Position numbers and translations under genes: made by a program. From Gramella sp. MT6 (GTDB taxonomy: Bacteria; Bacteroidota; Bacteroidia; Flavobacteriales; Flavobacteriaceae), in NCBI RefSeq assembly GCF_019357415.1, contig NZ_CP048410.1, positions 2,816,501 through 2,880,500 on the forward strand: a stretch of DNA of 64,000 nucleotides, written 5' to 3'. A model generated the notes under the pieces. That model worked only from the letters and a program-made list of their open reading frames with translations. It was not told where the DNA came from and did no database searches. How positions within the stretch are numbered: position 1 is the first letter of the stretch; the number at the start of each line of letters is the position of its first letter. Shown piece after piece: positions 53,646-62,724 of the stretch.

Positions 53646-54590
53646 TTATTTCACCCAATTCTTTCTGAACCATTCAGTTTGCTTTTCCAAACCTTCATAA
53701 AATGTAGTTTTTGGATCGTAGCCCAAAAGCCTTCTAGCTTTATCGATATTCGCGCTTGTACGAAGCTGGTCACCAGGTCTTTTTGGTAAGTGATCAAATT
53801 TTATCTTTTTGCCAGTGATCTTCTCAATAATATCGATACCTTCCTGGGTAGTGTGTTCGTTTTCTGAGCCTATGTTGAAGATCTGACCGTCACAAATATC
53901 TTCCTTTCCAATTACACCTAAAATCCCATCTATAATATCACCTACGAAAGTAAAACTTCTTATATGGGAGGTACTTCCCTCAAATAATGGGAAGTTCTTA
54001 TCGTTGATGGCGCAATCTATTAGTTTGGTGAATAATTTATCTGGTCTTTCTCGTGGCCCATATACCGAGAATAATCTTAAGGAGCAGGCTTTTAAAAGAT
54101 TTGACCGTGACCGGGACAAAACCAGTTGCTCTGCTGCTAATTTAGTGACTCCATAATCTGAAACCGGCTTGGTTTCTTCGTCTTCGGCAAGTGTTGCAAA
54201 TTTACCGTAAACAGAAGAAGTGCTTAGATTCACGAATAATTTCAGCTTCTTTTGAGTCAGGGCAAAATTTAAAAGATTTTGAGTGGCTATAAAGTTATTC
54301 TCTAGATAAGATTCAAATGTTGATTTTGCAGAGATTCCTGGTTGACCTGCAAAATGAAATATATAATGGATATCTTCCTTTATAAGGTTATTGAAATCTC
54401 CATCGCACAGGTCATGCTTGATTACCCGGATTCCTTTTGATTCCAGGTCGCCAGCATTTTTCTCTTTAAGGTCCCTGCTGTAATATTCTGAAAAATTATC
54501 AATTCCAATAACCTTAAAACCAAGGGAAGCTATTTTCTCAGCAAAATGAGATCCAATGAATCCAGCGGCACCGGTTACTAAAACATTCAT
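53646..54590 (-). CDS. NAD-dependent nucleotide-sugar epimerase/dehydratase
   Basis: 314 residues, extended short-chain dehydrogenase. The NAD motif is VTGAAGFIGSHFAEKI at the N-terminus; catalytic Ser in STSSVYG, and Tyr and Lys in YGVTKLAAEQ. RLFSVYGPRERPDKL and the C-terminal RPGDQLRTSANIDKARRLLGY are typical of UDP-glucuronate 4-epimerase or UDP-glucose 4-epimerase-like enzymes. The exact sugar is uncertain. It diverges from the GT2 gene over a 233-base region and belongs to the surface-sugar neighbourhood. Confidence 0.9.
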   Translation of the reverse strand: MNVLVTGAAGFIGSHFAEKIASLGFKVIGIDNFSEYYSRDLKEKNAGDLESKGIRVIKHDLCDGDFNNLIKEDIHYIFHFAGQPGISAKSTFESYLENNFIATQNLLNFALTQKKLKLFVNLSTSSVYGKFATLAEDEETKPVSDYGVTKLAAEQLVLSRSRSNLLKACSLRLFSVYGPRERPDKLFTKLIDCAINDKNFPLFEGSTSHIRSFTFVGDIIDGILGVIGKEDICDGQIFNIGSENEHTTQEGIDIIEKITGKKIKFDHLPKRPGDQLRTSANIDKARRLLGYDPKTTFYEGLEKQTEWFRKNWVK

Positions 54591-54771
54591 ATTTATTACA
54601 ATTTTGAAATCAAAAATCAGGCAAAATAAATCAATAGCCCGCAGAAAACATAGCTTTTACTAACTTTTAAATTTAAGAAGCTCTTATTGATAAAGTAACC
54701 ACACTTCAAATACCGCATTATTTTCCACTTTCCAGGAATATTTAAACCAATCCTTTAAAAATTTCAAAAGA

Positions 54772-54802
54772 TTGTCTTTTAGTATTATTACAACTATTTT
54801 TG
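54772..54802 (+). promoter_or_regulatory. Promoter of the GT2 gene
   Basis: TTG at 54772-54774, a 20-base spacer, TATTTTTG at 54795-54802. Good fit to the Bacteroidota consensus, 21 bases before the ATG at 54824. Confidence 0.6.
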
Positions 54803-54823
54803 CGCAAATTTTAAATTCTTAGA

Positions 54824-55537
54824 ATGGATTATAATCTCACCATCATCGTTCCTGTTTATAATGAAGAGGAGAATCTAATACGTGTTGAGGAAAAGTTGAA
54901 AGAATATGCTCTTAAATCTAAAATTGATTGCCAGATCCTGCTGGTGAATGATGGTTCTAAGGATAATTCTGAAAACCTGATGATCGAGATTTGTGATCGT
55001 AATCCTGAATTTAATTTTATCAGTTTTGAAAAGAACTGTGGTCTTAGTGCTGCCATTAAAGCTGGGTTCGATTATTCTACTACCAACCTAACAGGTTATA
55101 TAGATTCAGATCTTCAGACAGATCCATTTGATTTTGATCTTCTATTGGAGGAGATCGGTAATTATGAGTTGGTTAATGGATTCAGACATGAGCGTAAGGA
55201 TTCCGGGATCAAGAATTTATCGTCTTTAATAGCAAATACCGTAAGAAACTGGTTTACCCATGACGGTATGTATGATACCGGTTGCCCTTTAAAGATCATT
55301 AGAACAGATTATGCGAAACGTATCCCTATGTTTCGAGGGCTGCACAGATTCCTTCCAGCGATGATCATGTTGCAGGGTGGAAGGATAAAGCAGGTCCCCA
55401 TTAAACATTACCCTAGAATGGCTGGCACACCTAAATTTGGTCTAAGGAATAGGTTGATAAAACCTCTTATGGACTGCTTCGCTTACTTGTGGATGAAGAA
55501 GAATTATATTAATTATAATGTTTCTAAAAGGTCCTGA
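54824..55537 (+). CDS. Family 2 glycosyltransferase (ArnC/dolichol-phosphate-sugar synthase-like)
   Basis: 237 residues. GT-A fold: IIVPVYNEEENLIRVEEKL, LLVNDGSKDNSE, the DxD in TGYIDSDLQTDPFDF, and the acceptor region DTGCPLKIIRTDYAKRIP. It lacks the C-terminal membrane segments of ArnC. It likely transfers a sugar to undecaprenyl or similar phosphate, providing the donor for the ArnT-like GT39 encoded downstream. The gene is monocistronic, with the tRNA and two other genes before the GT39. Confidence 0.9.
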   Translation: MDYNLTIIVPVYNEEENLIRVEEKLKEYALKSKIDCQILLVNDGSKDNSENLMIEICDRNPEFNFISFEKNCGLSAAIKAGFDYSTTNLTGYIDSDLQTDPFDFDLLLEEIGNYELVNGFRHERKDSGIKNLSSLIANTVRNWFTHDGMYDTGCPLKIIRTDYAKRIPMFRGLHRFLPAMIMLQGGRIKQVPIKHYPRMAGTPKFGLRNRLIKPLMDCFAYLWMKKNYINYNVSKRS

Positions 55538-55672
55538 TCTTCTATTGGGCTAATTAAAAACTATCTCTTGCTTTCTTAAAGCGTACTTTCTGTTGAATTT
55601 TCTCCAACAGAGTATGTTGCATTTTTATTTTTTGATTACTGAAATTTCTTAAGAAATAGGGGTGTAGATAAA

Positions 55673-55704
55673 AACAAAAAAGCCACGTTAAAAACGTGGC
55701 TTTT
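55673..55704 (-). terminator. Terminator of the tRNA-Arg transcript
   Basis: AGCCACGT (55681-55688) pairs with ACGTGGCT (55694-55701), flanked by A and T tracts. On the minus strand a T-run follows, right after the tRNA. Confidence 0.85.
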
Positions 55705-55706
55705 CG

Positions 55707-55780
<74 letters not shown>

Positions 55781-55792
55781 TTTTTGCGGTTG

Positions 55793-55822
55793 CAAATATA
55801 AGCCACTTTATAAATTATACAA
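55793..55822 (-). promoter_or_regulatory. Promoter of tRNA-Arg
   Basis: On the minus strand: TTG (55822-55820), a 19-base spacer, TATATTTG (55800-55793), then 12 bases to the mature tRNA 5' end. The best match to the Bacteroidota consensus in the window. Confidence 0.75.
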
Positions 55823-55861
55823 TGTTTTTTTATCTAAAAATTCACCGAATATGAAAAAAAG

Positions 55862-55885
55862 AAAAACTTCCTGAAGGAAGTTTTT
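55862..55885. terminator. Hairpin terminator after the 84-aa hypothetical gene
   Basis: AAAAACTTCCT (55862-55872) pairs with AGGAAGTTTTT (55875-55885), with runs on both sides. It ends the leftward gene that stops at 55918, about 33 bases away, before transcription reaches the tRNA promoter. Confidence 0.75.
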
Positions 55886-55917
55886 GATTATCAGCAAATA
55901 GTACTTTTTAGTTTTTT

Positions 55918-56172
55918 CTAATTTTCTTGAACTAATTCAGATTCCAGCCCTTTTGAAATGATGATCAACTGATTTACGTTACCTGGAGTTGGATTGTCAT
56001 TCTTAATAACCTCTGTATATAGTTTGTTGAATCTACGTATCAATTCAAGCGTCTTGAGCGATAGATTAAAGAATGTTCCGGATTCATGAATTTGATGAAT
56101 CCACTCCTTAACAGATTCTATCTGTTTGTATTCTTCCTCAACATTGAGGATATATCCCTGTTCTTTGAGCAT
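55918..56172 (-). CDS. Hypothetical small helical protein (84 aa)
   Basis: 84 residues, mostly helical by composition, no Cys, no signal peptide or membrane segment. It begins MLKEQGYILNVEEEYKQ and has a PTPGNVNQLI turn near residue 62. I recognise no family. It has its own terminator. Base composition is like its neighbours. The length and helical pattern make it a likely real gene. Confidence 0.6.
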   Translation of the reverse strand: MLKEQGYILNVEEEYKQIESVKEWIHQIHESGTFFNLSLKTLELIRRFNKLYTEVIKNDNPTPGNVNQLIIISKGLESELVQEN

Positions 56173-56361
56173 AACTAATTGTTTTACAGTTAGCCAAGCA
56201 GGAAGTAATGTAGATTTGGTGAATCAAATATATAGGTTAAAATAATTCAGACCGGTTAAGTTGATTGAAAATCTTTGAAACGCATTAATTAATCGGTAAA
56301 GTACTTTATATGAGGTTCCCGAAATAATCTTAATTTAGCCGAAAATTCCCAGAACCTTAAT

Positions 56362-56475
56362 ATGTTCAATTTTCTGCATTTTTATGGAAGTATAAGAGAT
56401 GGATTATATTTCTTTATAAAGAGCTATTTAAAAGTAAATTTTCTGAACTATGAAATAGCCAATATTAATGGATAG
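56362..56475 (+). CDS. Possible small ORF (37 aa) overlapping the LAB_N gene start
   Basis: ATG at 56362, stop TAG at 56473-56475, overlapping the next gene's ATG (56468) by eight bases, an arrangement typical of translational coupling. The product is aromatic and basic, beginning MFNFLHFYGSIRDGLYFFIK. It could be a truncated or leader-type peptide, or simply chance in an AT-rich region. No family recognised. Confidence 0.25.
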   Translation: MFNFLHFYGSIRDGLYFFIKSYLKVNFLNYEIANING

Positions 56476-57094
56476 CTGGTTGATCTACACTCTTGGTTTT
56501 ATCGCCCAGTTATTGTTCTCTGGCAGGATGATCTTACAATGGGTACTTTCAGAAAAAAGTAAAAGGATCATTACGCCAATTATTTTTTGGCATTTAAGTT
56601 TACTAGCCTCCTTCTTACTTTTTGTATATGGTTATTTGAGGGATGATTTTGCGATCATGATGGGCCAAACTTTAACGTATTTCATTTATATAAGAAACCT
56701 TCAGCTGCAAGGACAGTGGCTAAAGATCCCGAAATTTTTCAGGATATTTTTATGGATATTTCCACTTCTTATTGTGGTCTACGGTTTTAATAACAATGAA
56801 TATGACGCCGCAAAATTATTTAGAAATGATGCTATTCCATTCTGGTTAATAGTTCTCGGTTCTGTGGGTCACCTGGTATTTACCCTAAGATTTATTTATC
56901 AGTGGGTTTATTCAGAAAGAAAGAAGATATCCTCATTACCTCTTGGATTCTGGCTGTTAAGCCTTCTGGGGTCAGGACTTATTATGGTTTATGCGATTAT
57001 CAGGGAGGATCCAGTGCTGTTGGCTGGTCATGGTTTTGGCTTGATTATGTATATTAGAAATATTTATATTCAAAAGAATGAAGTTAAAGGATAA
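56468..57094 (+). CDS. LAB_N (lipid-A-disaccharide synthase N-terminal-like) membrane protein, two repeats
   Basis: 208 residues with about six membrane segments in two homologous halves. The first has YTLGFIAQLLFSGRMILQWV and TYFIYIRNLQL; the second has LVFTLRFIYQWVYSERKK and GLIMYIRNIYIQ. This is the LAB_N domain, found beside lipid-sugar transferases and resembling small flippase-like proteins. Between GT2-type and ArnT-type genes it probably assists polyprenyl-phosphate-sugar handling. It overlaps the GT39 gene by 17 bases. Confidence 0.88.
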   Translation: MDSWLIYTLGFIAQLLFSGRMILQWVLSEKSKRIITPIIFWHLSLLASFLLFVYGYLRDDFAIMMGQTLTYFIYIRNLQLQGQWLKIPKFFRIFLWIFPLLIVVYGFNNNEYDAAKLFRNDAIPFWLIVLGSVGHLVFTLRFIYQWVYSERKKISSLPLGFWLLSLLGSGLIMVYAIIREDPVLLAGHGFGLIMYIRNIYIQKNEVKG

Positions 57095-58694
57095 TTATCT
57101 TCTTTTATTGGTTCTGGTATGTTTAGCGATCTTCTTCGTTAATCTTGATGCCATATTTGTGAATATCATGGAAGCCCGTAACTTTGCCACAGCGAGGGAA
57201 ATGCTCAATTTAGATCACTGGATCTTCACGACCCTAAATAATGAACCCAGATATGAAAAACCTCCGCTTCCCACCTGGTTGACAGCCATTTCAATGTTTC
57301 TTTTCGGAATGAAAAGCCTTTTTGCTTTAAGGTTACCTGCGGCAATCATGGGTTCTATTTCCGTAATTTTTATTTACAAACTGGGGCTGAAGTTTACTGC
57401 TAATAGAAGATACGCCTTTATTTCAGGCCTAATTGCGGCAACTTCCTTCTATATTTTATATTCCGGAAGGGATGGGCAGTGGGATATTCATACTCATGCA
57501 TGGATGATAATGGCCATTTATGGGATCTATAAATTATTTACAGAAGAAACTTCTAAATACAGTAATGCCATAATATCTGGGATTCTAATTGGTTGTTCGT
57601 TTCTAAGCAAGGGACCGGTTTCCATGTACGCCCTTTTGTTACCGTTTTTGATAGCTTTTGGAGTAGTATTTAAGTATAGAGATTTTAAAAAGAACTGGTT
57701 TCCGGTGGTCTTAATGTTGGTGATGGCTACCATTGTTTCCGCTTCCTGGAGCCTATATGTATATTATTTTGATACGCAGGCCGTCGCAAAGATAACAGAT
57801 AGAGAAACCGGGCGTTGGTTGGATTATAATGTAAGGCCATTTTATTATTACTGGAGTTTTGTGATACAAAGCGGAATCTGGACCATCCCTGCATTCGTAA
57901 GTCTTTTATATCCCTATTTGAAGAATCGCGTTTTCAACAAACCTGGTTATAAATTCACATTGTGGTGGACTCTGGGATCGGTAGTACTATTGTCTATTAT
58001 TCCAGAAAAGAAATCACGATACCTGTTACCGGTTCTTATTCCGTTGGCGCTGAATACCGCCTTTTATATAGAATATCTTTTCAGAAGATTTGATATGCTT
58101 CCGAAAAAAGAAAAGTGGGTGGTTTATTTCAATTTCGGTCTCATCGCGTTCATAGGCTTATTGTTCCCAATCGCGGGATTCATTTATCTTAATGAACTTC
58201 TACCGAGTATCTGGCCGTGGTTCTTAATGACCTCAATTTGTCTTTTTGGAATTGGGATTTTGATGTTTTATTACCTTAAAAAGAATAAAATAAAACCAGT
58301 ATTTTATTTATCTGTATGGTTCATTATTAGTGTTATTTTCTTTGGTTTACCAATTGCCAAAAAGTTAGAAGTTAACCCTGAATATAAAAGTATCCTGGCA
58401 GTTGACACTTACAGGGAGAAAATGGATATTCCTGTTTATGAATTTAAGGATTTTACTCCAGAGATCATATGGGAATATGGCAGGCCTATTAAAGTTCTAT
58501 GGAATGGCGAAACCTATGAAAAGCCTTCTGAAAATGAATTCCTGTTATTGAATACTCCTATAAATTATGATTCCATGCTTGAAACTTTCCCGGATTATAA
58601 TATTGAAAAAATAGATGAAATAGATATGAATCCGGTGGGAAACACCCATAAGAACAGATTGTATAGAGACTTATATTTAATAAAGAAGCCCTAG
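57078..58694 (+). CDS. Family 39 glycosyltransferase (ArnT-like)
   Basis: 538 residues with about eleven membrane segments. The conserved acidic first periplasmic loop (NLDAIFVNIMEARNFATARE) and YEKPPLPTWL, both GT39/ArnT features, are present. RSGRDGQWD-type and ETGRWLDY loops follow. It uses a lipid-phosphate-linked sugar on the outer face of the inner membrane; the acceptor may be lipid A or a protein. It is in an operon with LAB_N and 19 bases before manA. Confidence 0.9.
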   Translation: MKLKDNYLLLLVLVCLAIFFVNLDAIFVNIMEARNFATAREMLNLDHWIFTTLNNEPRYEKPPLPTWLTAISMFLFGMKSLFALRLPAAIMGSISVIFIYKLGLKFTANRRYAFISGLIAATSFYILYSGRDGQWDIHTHAWMIMAIYGIYKLFTEETSKYSNAIISGILIGCSFLSKGPVSMYALLLPFLIAFGVVFKYRDFKKNWFPVVLMLVMATIVSASWSLYVYYFDTQAVAKITDRETGRWLDYNVRPFYYYWSFVIQSGIWTIPAFVSLLYPYLKNRVFNKPGYKFTLWWTLGSVVLLSIIPEKKSRYLLPVLIPLALNTAFYIEYLFRRFDMLPKKEKWVVYFNFGLIAFIGLLFPIAGFIYLNELLPSIWPWFLMTSICLFGIGILMFYYLKKNKIKPVFYLSVWFIISVIFFGLPIAKKLEVNPEYKSILAVDTYREKMDIPVYEFKDFTPEIIWEYGRPIKVLWNGETYEKPSENEFLLLNTPINYDSMLETFPDYNIEKIDEIDMNPVGNTHKNRLYRDLYLIKKP

Positions 58695-58713
58695 CCAAAA
58701 AATCAAATTCAAA

Positions 58714-59685
58714 ATGATCAATTACCCAATCAGGTTTGTACCAATTCTGCAAGATAAGATATGGGGAGGCCGTAAGCTTAGAGATATACTCAATAAACAA
58801 ACGATTAGAGAAAGCGTTGGTGAAAGCTGGGAGATATCTGGTGTCGACGGCAATATATCCATTGTTGAAAGCGGACCTGAAAAAGGAACTAGATTAACCG
58901 ATTTAATTTCTAAGTATAAGGGTGAGTTAGTAGGAAAGGGGATATATTCTAAATTTGGGAATGATTTTCCTCTTCTTATTAAGTTTATTGATGCCAAGAC
59001 CGATTTATCTGTGCAATTGCATCCTAATGACGAATTAGCAAAACAAAGACATAATTCCTTCGGGAAGACAGAAATGTGGTATGTGATGCAGGCTGATGAA
59101 GGTTCCAGGTTGAATATAGGCTTCAAAAAGGACCTCGATAAAAGGGAATATTTGGATCATCTTGAAAAAGGGAAGATAACCGAACTTCTAAATTTCGAGG
59201 AAGTTGAAAAAGGCGATTCCTTTTTTATCAATACAGGAAAGGTGCATGCTATAGGTGGTGGAATTCTACTTGCAGAAATTCAGCAAACTTCAGATATAAC
59301 CTACAGGATCTATGACTGGAACCGGGAAGATTCAGAAGGGCAAAGCCGGGAGCTGCATACTGCTTTAGCATTGGATGCAATAGATTTCAGAAGAAAGGAT
59401 GATTATCATTTAACCTATGAGAAGGAGATCAACAGATCGTCAGAGATAGTTTCCTGTGAATATTTTAGTACTAATTTCCTGCCCGTAAAAGGAGAAATAG
59501 AAATGGATTATTCCTGGCTCGATTCATTTGTTGTTTATATGTGTGTTGAAGGTAATGCTCAAATAATCGTTGATCATTATAATGAAAAGATTGAAAAAGG
59601 GCAGAGCCTTTTGATTCCTGCTTCCACGAACAAACTTCATATTAAGGCGAAGAATGCAGAATTGCTGGAAATTTACATTAAATAA
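58714..59685 (+). CDS. manA: Mannose-6-phosphate isomerase, class I
   Basis: Interconverts fructose-6-P and mannose-6-P, supplying mannose donors. 323 residues, the short Bacillus-type. Zinc ligands lie in LSVQLHPNDELAKQ and FGKTEMWYV, and the third is in FFINTGKVHAIGGGILLAE; the conserved RIYDWNRED follows. The C-terminal cupin barrel ends LHIKAKNAELLEIYIK. Its place after the ArnT-like gene suggests that a mannose-derived sugar is transferred; this is inference. Confidence 0.95.
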   Translation: MINYPIRFVPILQDKIWGGRKLRDILNKQTIRESVGESWEISGVDGNISIVESGPEKGTRLTDLISKYKGELVGKGIYSKFGNDFPLLIKFIDAKTDLSVQLHPNDELAKQRHNSFGKTEMWYVMQADEGSRLNIGFKKDLDKREYLDHLEKGKITELLNFEEVEKGDSFFINTGKVHAIGGGILLAEIQQTSDITYRIYDWNREDSEGQSRELHTALALDAIDFRRKDDYHLTYEKEINRSSEIVSCEYFSTNFLPVKGEIEMDYSWLDSFVVYMCVEGNAQIIVDHYNEKIEKGQSLLIPASTNKLHIKAKNAELLEIYIK

Positions 59686-59798
59686 ATCTCCAGCATATTA
59701 TATTTTAAACTTGCTTATGAGGGTATAAAAACTTGCTGTACCTTTTTCTAGCCTCAGAATTTTCATCTTCATTACTATAATCAGAAACAACAACTATT

Positions 59799-60791
59799 TT
59801 AATAGCCCAGGATTGTATCTATTTTCTGTAATTCATCATTATTGAAATTGATGTTCTTTAAAGCGTCAATATTATCTTCTAACTGAGAAACTTTACTTAC
59901 TCCAACAAGAACAGAGGTTACCCTTGAATCTTTCAATAACCAGGCAACGGCCATTTGCGCAAGACTCTGACCTCTTGAATCTGCAAGCTCGTTCAAATTC
60001 TGTATCTGGTCCACTACCTTATCTGTGATTTGTGATTTATCCAGGTAACTTCCTTCTTTTGCTGCACGGGACCCTTCTGGAATTCCATGTAAATACTTAG
60101 AAGTAAGTATACCCTGTTCAAGGGGAGAAAAAACGATACTTCCCACACCTATAGATTCAAGTGTGTCTAATAAACCATCTTCCACCCAGCGGTCCATCAT
60201 ATTATATCTTGGTTGATGAATAAGAAATGGAGTTCCTAAATCTTTTAGAATTTTTGCGGCTCTAGCCGTATCTTCAGCATTATATTGTGATATGCCAACG
60301 TAAAGAGCTTTCCCCTGTCTTACGATCTGGTCCAGCGCTCCCATTGTTTCTTCTAATGAAGTTTCTGGATCTGGTCTATGATGGTAGAAGATATCTACAT
60401 AATCCAGTCCCATTCTTTCCAAGGATTGATCCAGGCTGGCAATAAGATATTTCCTGGAACCGAAATTACCATACGGGCCGGGCCACATATCCCATCCCGC
60501 TTTAGTAGATATAATTAATTCATCTCTGTATTTTTTAAAATCTTCTTTATAGATCTTTCCAAAGTTCTTTTCTGCAGAGCCGTAAGGTGGGCCATAATTA
60601 TTAGCAAGGTCAAAATGAGTGATTCCATTATCAAAAGCGGTCCTGAGAATTTCTCTAGCATTCTCAAAATTATCATGGTCGCCGAAATTATGCCATAGAC
60701 CCAGTGATAGAAGTGGAAGTTTGATTCCGCTTTTGCCACAGCGTCTATATTGCATATTATCATATCTTTTATTTGAAGCCTTATATTCCAT
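59799..60791 (-). CDS. Aldo/keto reductase, YghZ-like
   Basis: 330 residues, TIM-barrel NADPH oxidoreductase. The catalytic tetrad Asp-Tyr-Lys-His is visible in FDLANNYGPPYGSAEKNFG, ISTKAGWDMWPGPYG and DIFYHHRPDPETSLEE. The WPGPYG insertion is characteristic of the AKR14/YghZ group, which reduces L-glyceraldehyde-3-phosphate and methylglyoxal. The substrate is not certain. Monocistronic, convergent with manA. Confidence 0.93.
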   Translation of the reverse strand: MEYKASNKRYDNMQYRRCGKSGIKLPLLSLGLWHNFGDHDNFENAREILRTAFDNGITHFDLANNYGPPYGSAEKNFGKIYKEDFKKYRDELIISTKAGWDMWPGPYGNFGSRKYLIASLDQSLERMGLDYVDIFYHHRPDPETSLEETMGALDQIVRQGKALYVGISQYNAEDTARAAKILKDLGTPFLIHQPRYNMMDRWVEDGLLDTLESIGVGSIVFSPLEQGILTSKYLHGIPEGSRAAKEGSYLDKSQITDKVVDQIQNLNELADSRGQSLAQMAVAWLLKDSRVTSVLVGVSKVSQLEDNIDALKNINFNNDELQKIDTILGY

Positions 60792-60870
60792 TTTTTCGAT
60801 AATTTTTAAAAGGATAATTTATCAAGTTCCAATATAAATTTTAAAATTTTTATAAGTATTAATATTTTTA

Positions 60871-60878
60871 TAAGTTTG
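60871..60878 (+). promoter_or_regulatory. Possible -7 element before the truncated secreted gene
   Basis: TAAGTTTG (TAnnTTTG) 35 bases before the ATG at 60913. It overlaps the second copy of an AT-rich direct repeat, TTTTTATAAGT (60847-60857 and 60865-60875). Confidence 0.35.
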
Positions 60879-60912
60879 AAATTCTTCCGCCAATCTGGAA
60901 GATATTTATTCT

Positions 60913-61059
60913 ATGTATTTAGTCCCATTTTTTCTTCTTTTTTTATTTTTTCAGTTTCACACGGTATTTTCACAAGATTCAGACACCAGAGAAGAGTTGT
61001 TTAAGTTACATGATTCTGTAATTGGTTATCAGAACCTTTCTTTAGTTAACGGGGGTTGA
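60913..61059 (+). pseudogene. Truncated secreted-protein gene, 5' fragment
   Basis: ATG 60913 to TGA 61057-61059, 48 residues. The N-terminus is a clear signal peptide (LVPFFLLFLFFQFHTVFSQ), followed by only about 28 residues (DSDTREELFKLHDSVIGYQN and a short tail). A full-length protein would be expected after such a start. The frame breaks at GGGGG (61051-61055). Removing one G would extend it by only about eight residues (VELSEKYGC) before another stop. It is probably the 5' end of a gene whose body has been lost, joined to the C-terminal fragment that follows. Confidence 0.55.
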
Positions 61060-61064
61060 ATTAA

Positions 61065-61454
61065 GTGAAAAATATGGATGCTAAACTTATCGAGAAGATC
61101 ATTATAGTGAGGGATAAGTACTTCTATGGTCCCGAGGTTTTTCAGGGAATCATTATGGTAGAAACAATTAAAGAAGGTACACCAGATTTTAAGGCAGATC
61201 ATACCTTAGATATGGTCCAGACAGAACCTTCTAAAGTTTATTATTCTCCCGATTACTCTTCTGCCGAGAAGAAAGCACAACTATCCAGAATACCCGATTA
61301 TCGGCCGCAGCTTTTCTGGCAACCGGAACTTAAGCAAAACAGCTTTGAATTTTTCACATCAGATCTAACCGGTATTTTTAAAATAAAGGTAGAAGGGTTT
61401 CAAAAGAATGGAAAAGGAATTTCTATTGAAAAAACCTTTAAAGTAACCGAGTAG
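61065..61454 (+). pseudogene. C-terminal fragment of a large surface protein
   Basis: An open frame of 129 residues beginning with GTG in the middle of what looks like a conserved domain. DYRPQLFWQPELKQNSFEFF followed by DLTGIFKIKVEGFQKNGKG resembles the beta-sandwich C-terminus of big flavobacterial envelope proteins (MG2 or carboxypeptidase-regulatory-like). It lacks a signal peptide and a believable start region, and follows the broken 48-residue fragment by five bases. It could be an expressed remnant, but a deletion-fused pseudogene is the simplest reading. Confidence 0.5.
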
Positions 61455-61534
61455 GGTTAAATCTTACCATTATTATTAATGAAAGACCTAAAAAACCCGG
61501 TAATTTTAAGAATTTATAATTTCGTTGGAATTTG

Positions 61535-61993
61535 CTAATTCTTACTAAAGGTAAGTCTGGCAGAATCTCCGTTGCTATTTTGTTGCAGGATAAGTCTGAT
61601 CTCAGAATCTGTCGCTGCAATGACATCATAGTTATTTGCTAGCTCTCCAAGCTTACCTTGAGAACTAAAAAAGATATGAAAATCTACATCGTCATATGGA
61701 TCAAATTCGTCTCCAGAATCATTACTAACTCTCCAGGTTCCTGAAACTTCATCAATAGAGCCAAACGCCATTAGATTATTGCCATCTTCAAAAACGAAGC
61801 TATAGTCGGAGTAATTAGCTGTATTTTCAACATCGTTTCTGGTAAATTGGGATATTTTCCATTCTCCTTCTTGAGCGATCATGTTGAGTTCGTTCGCTTC
61901 AGCTTCAGAAATGCTAATGTCATCCTGATCGGTATCACAAGAAAGCAGCATACTGACCATTACGAATACTAACACAATTTTAAATCTTTTCAT
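61535..61993 (-). CDS. Lipocalin-like lipoprotein
   Basis: 152 residues. Lipoprotein signal with lipobox SMLLSC (Cys at about 19), an acidic spacer (DTDQDDISISEAEANE), then a beta-rich domain: GEWKISQFTRNDVENTANYS, YSFVFEDGNNLMAFG and SGTWRVSN. This is the lipocalin-like DUF pattern common in Bacteroidota. Anchored in a membrane; ligand and function unknown. Confidence 0.8.
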   Translation of the reverse strand: MKRFKIVLVFVMVSMLLSCDTDQDDISISEAEANELNMIAQEGEWKISQFTRNDVENTANYSDYSFVFEDGNNLMAFGSIDEVSGTWRVSNDSGDEFDPYDDVDFHIFFSSQGKLGELANNYDVIAATDSEIRLILQQNSNGDSARLTFSKN

Positions 61994-62374
61994 AGGGTAT
62001 AAGATCTTTTGTTTGGTTTAGTGGGAACGTAAAGCTAAAAAACCTATTGTATTTAATTAAGGAAAATTTAAGAATTAACATTTGTCCTAAAATCAAGAAT
62101 AAATCATAAGTAACTGAAATATAGTTTTTTAAGTGATATTGTCTATATTTAAACCTATAAAAAAATCATAAAGAAATACCTTGGCTAAGGTGAGGTGCCA
62201 GAATTAGTTGGTTATTGGCTCTCCATTGAGATAAAAGTTAACGCTATTTTAGAATTTAAGTGATTACTGTTTCCAGGCTTAATTTTTAAATTTCCGCTTT
62301 TATAATAACGCATTAGGAAAAATTTTTAGGTCTAAGAGTAAGGCTGATTTTTTGAATGATCTAAATGAGGATTG
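61994..62374. other. Intergenic stretch, no gene found
   Basis: 381 bases between the divergent lipocalin-like gene and the 75-residue hypothetical gene. AT-rich, with only trivial reading frames. I see no hairpin, tRNA or clear TAnnTTTG element. Confidence 0.6.
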
Positions 62375-62602
62375 ATGAAATTGATAAATGTGTCAAAAAA
62401 TGGTGATGGATATTCGATTAAAGCCATTAATAGTTATAAAATAATGGGTATTCAATTATATTCTACCATTAAAACCTATAAGCTTTCAGAGACAAACTCT
62501 GAATGGATTGAGCTAAGTAGTGGGAGAGAAGTAGCCAAAAAAAAGAAAGTGAAACTCGATAAATGGCTTTCAGATCATCAAAAATTTATTGAAAAAAAAT
62601 GA
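62375..62602 (+). CDS. Small hypothetical protein (75 aa)
   Basis: 75 residues from the ATG at 62375 (a TTG three bases earlier is unnecessary). Basic and beta-rich at first (MKLINVSKNGDGYSIKAINS), ending in a Lys-rich helix (KKKKVKLDKWLSDHQKFIEKK). No family recognised. No clear promoter. Composition is like its neighbours, and I consider it a probable real gene. Confidence 0.5.
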   Translation: MKLINVSKNGDGYSIKAINSYKIMGIQLYSTIKTYKLSETNSEWIELSSGREVAKKKKVKLDKWLSDHQKFIEKK

Positions 62603-62724
62603 TTTTGATATTCCGATAAAAAATGTAATTTTAAATCATTAAGTCTTGATTATCAAAACTTAATATCCTAATCCCTACATTAATTACCCCAATTAATTTG
62701 ATTCTAATTCTAAAATTTAATTTT

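Noticed and set aside
60847-60875. Two copies of TTTTTATAAGT as iteron-like repeats
   Set aside because: Only two copies in very AT-rich DNA; no replication gene nearby.
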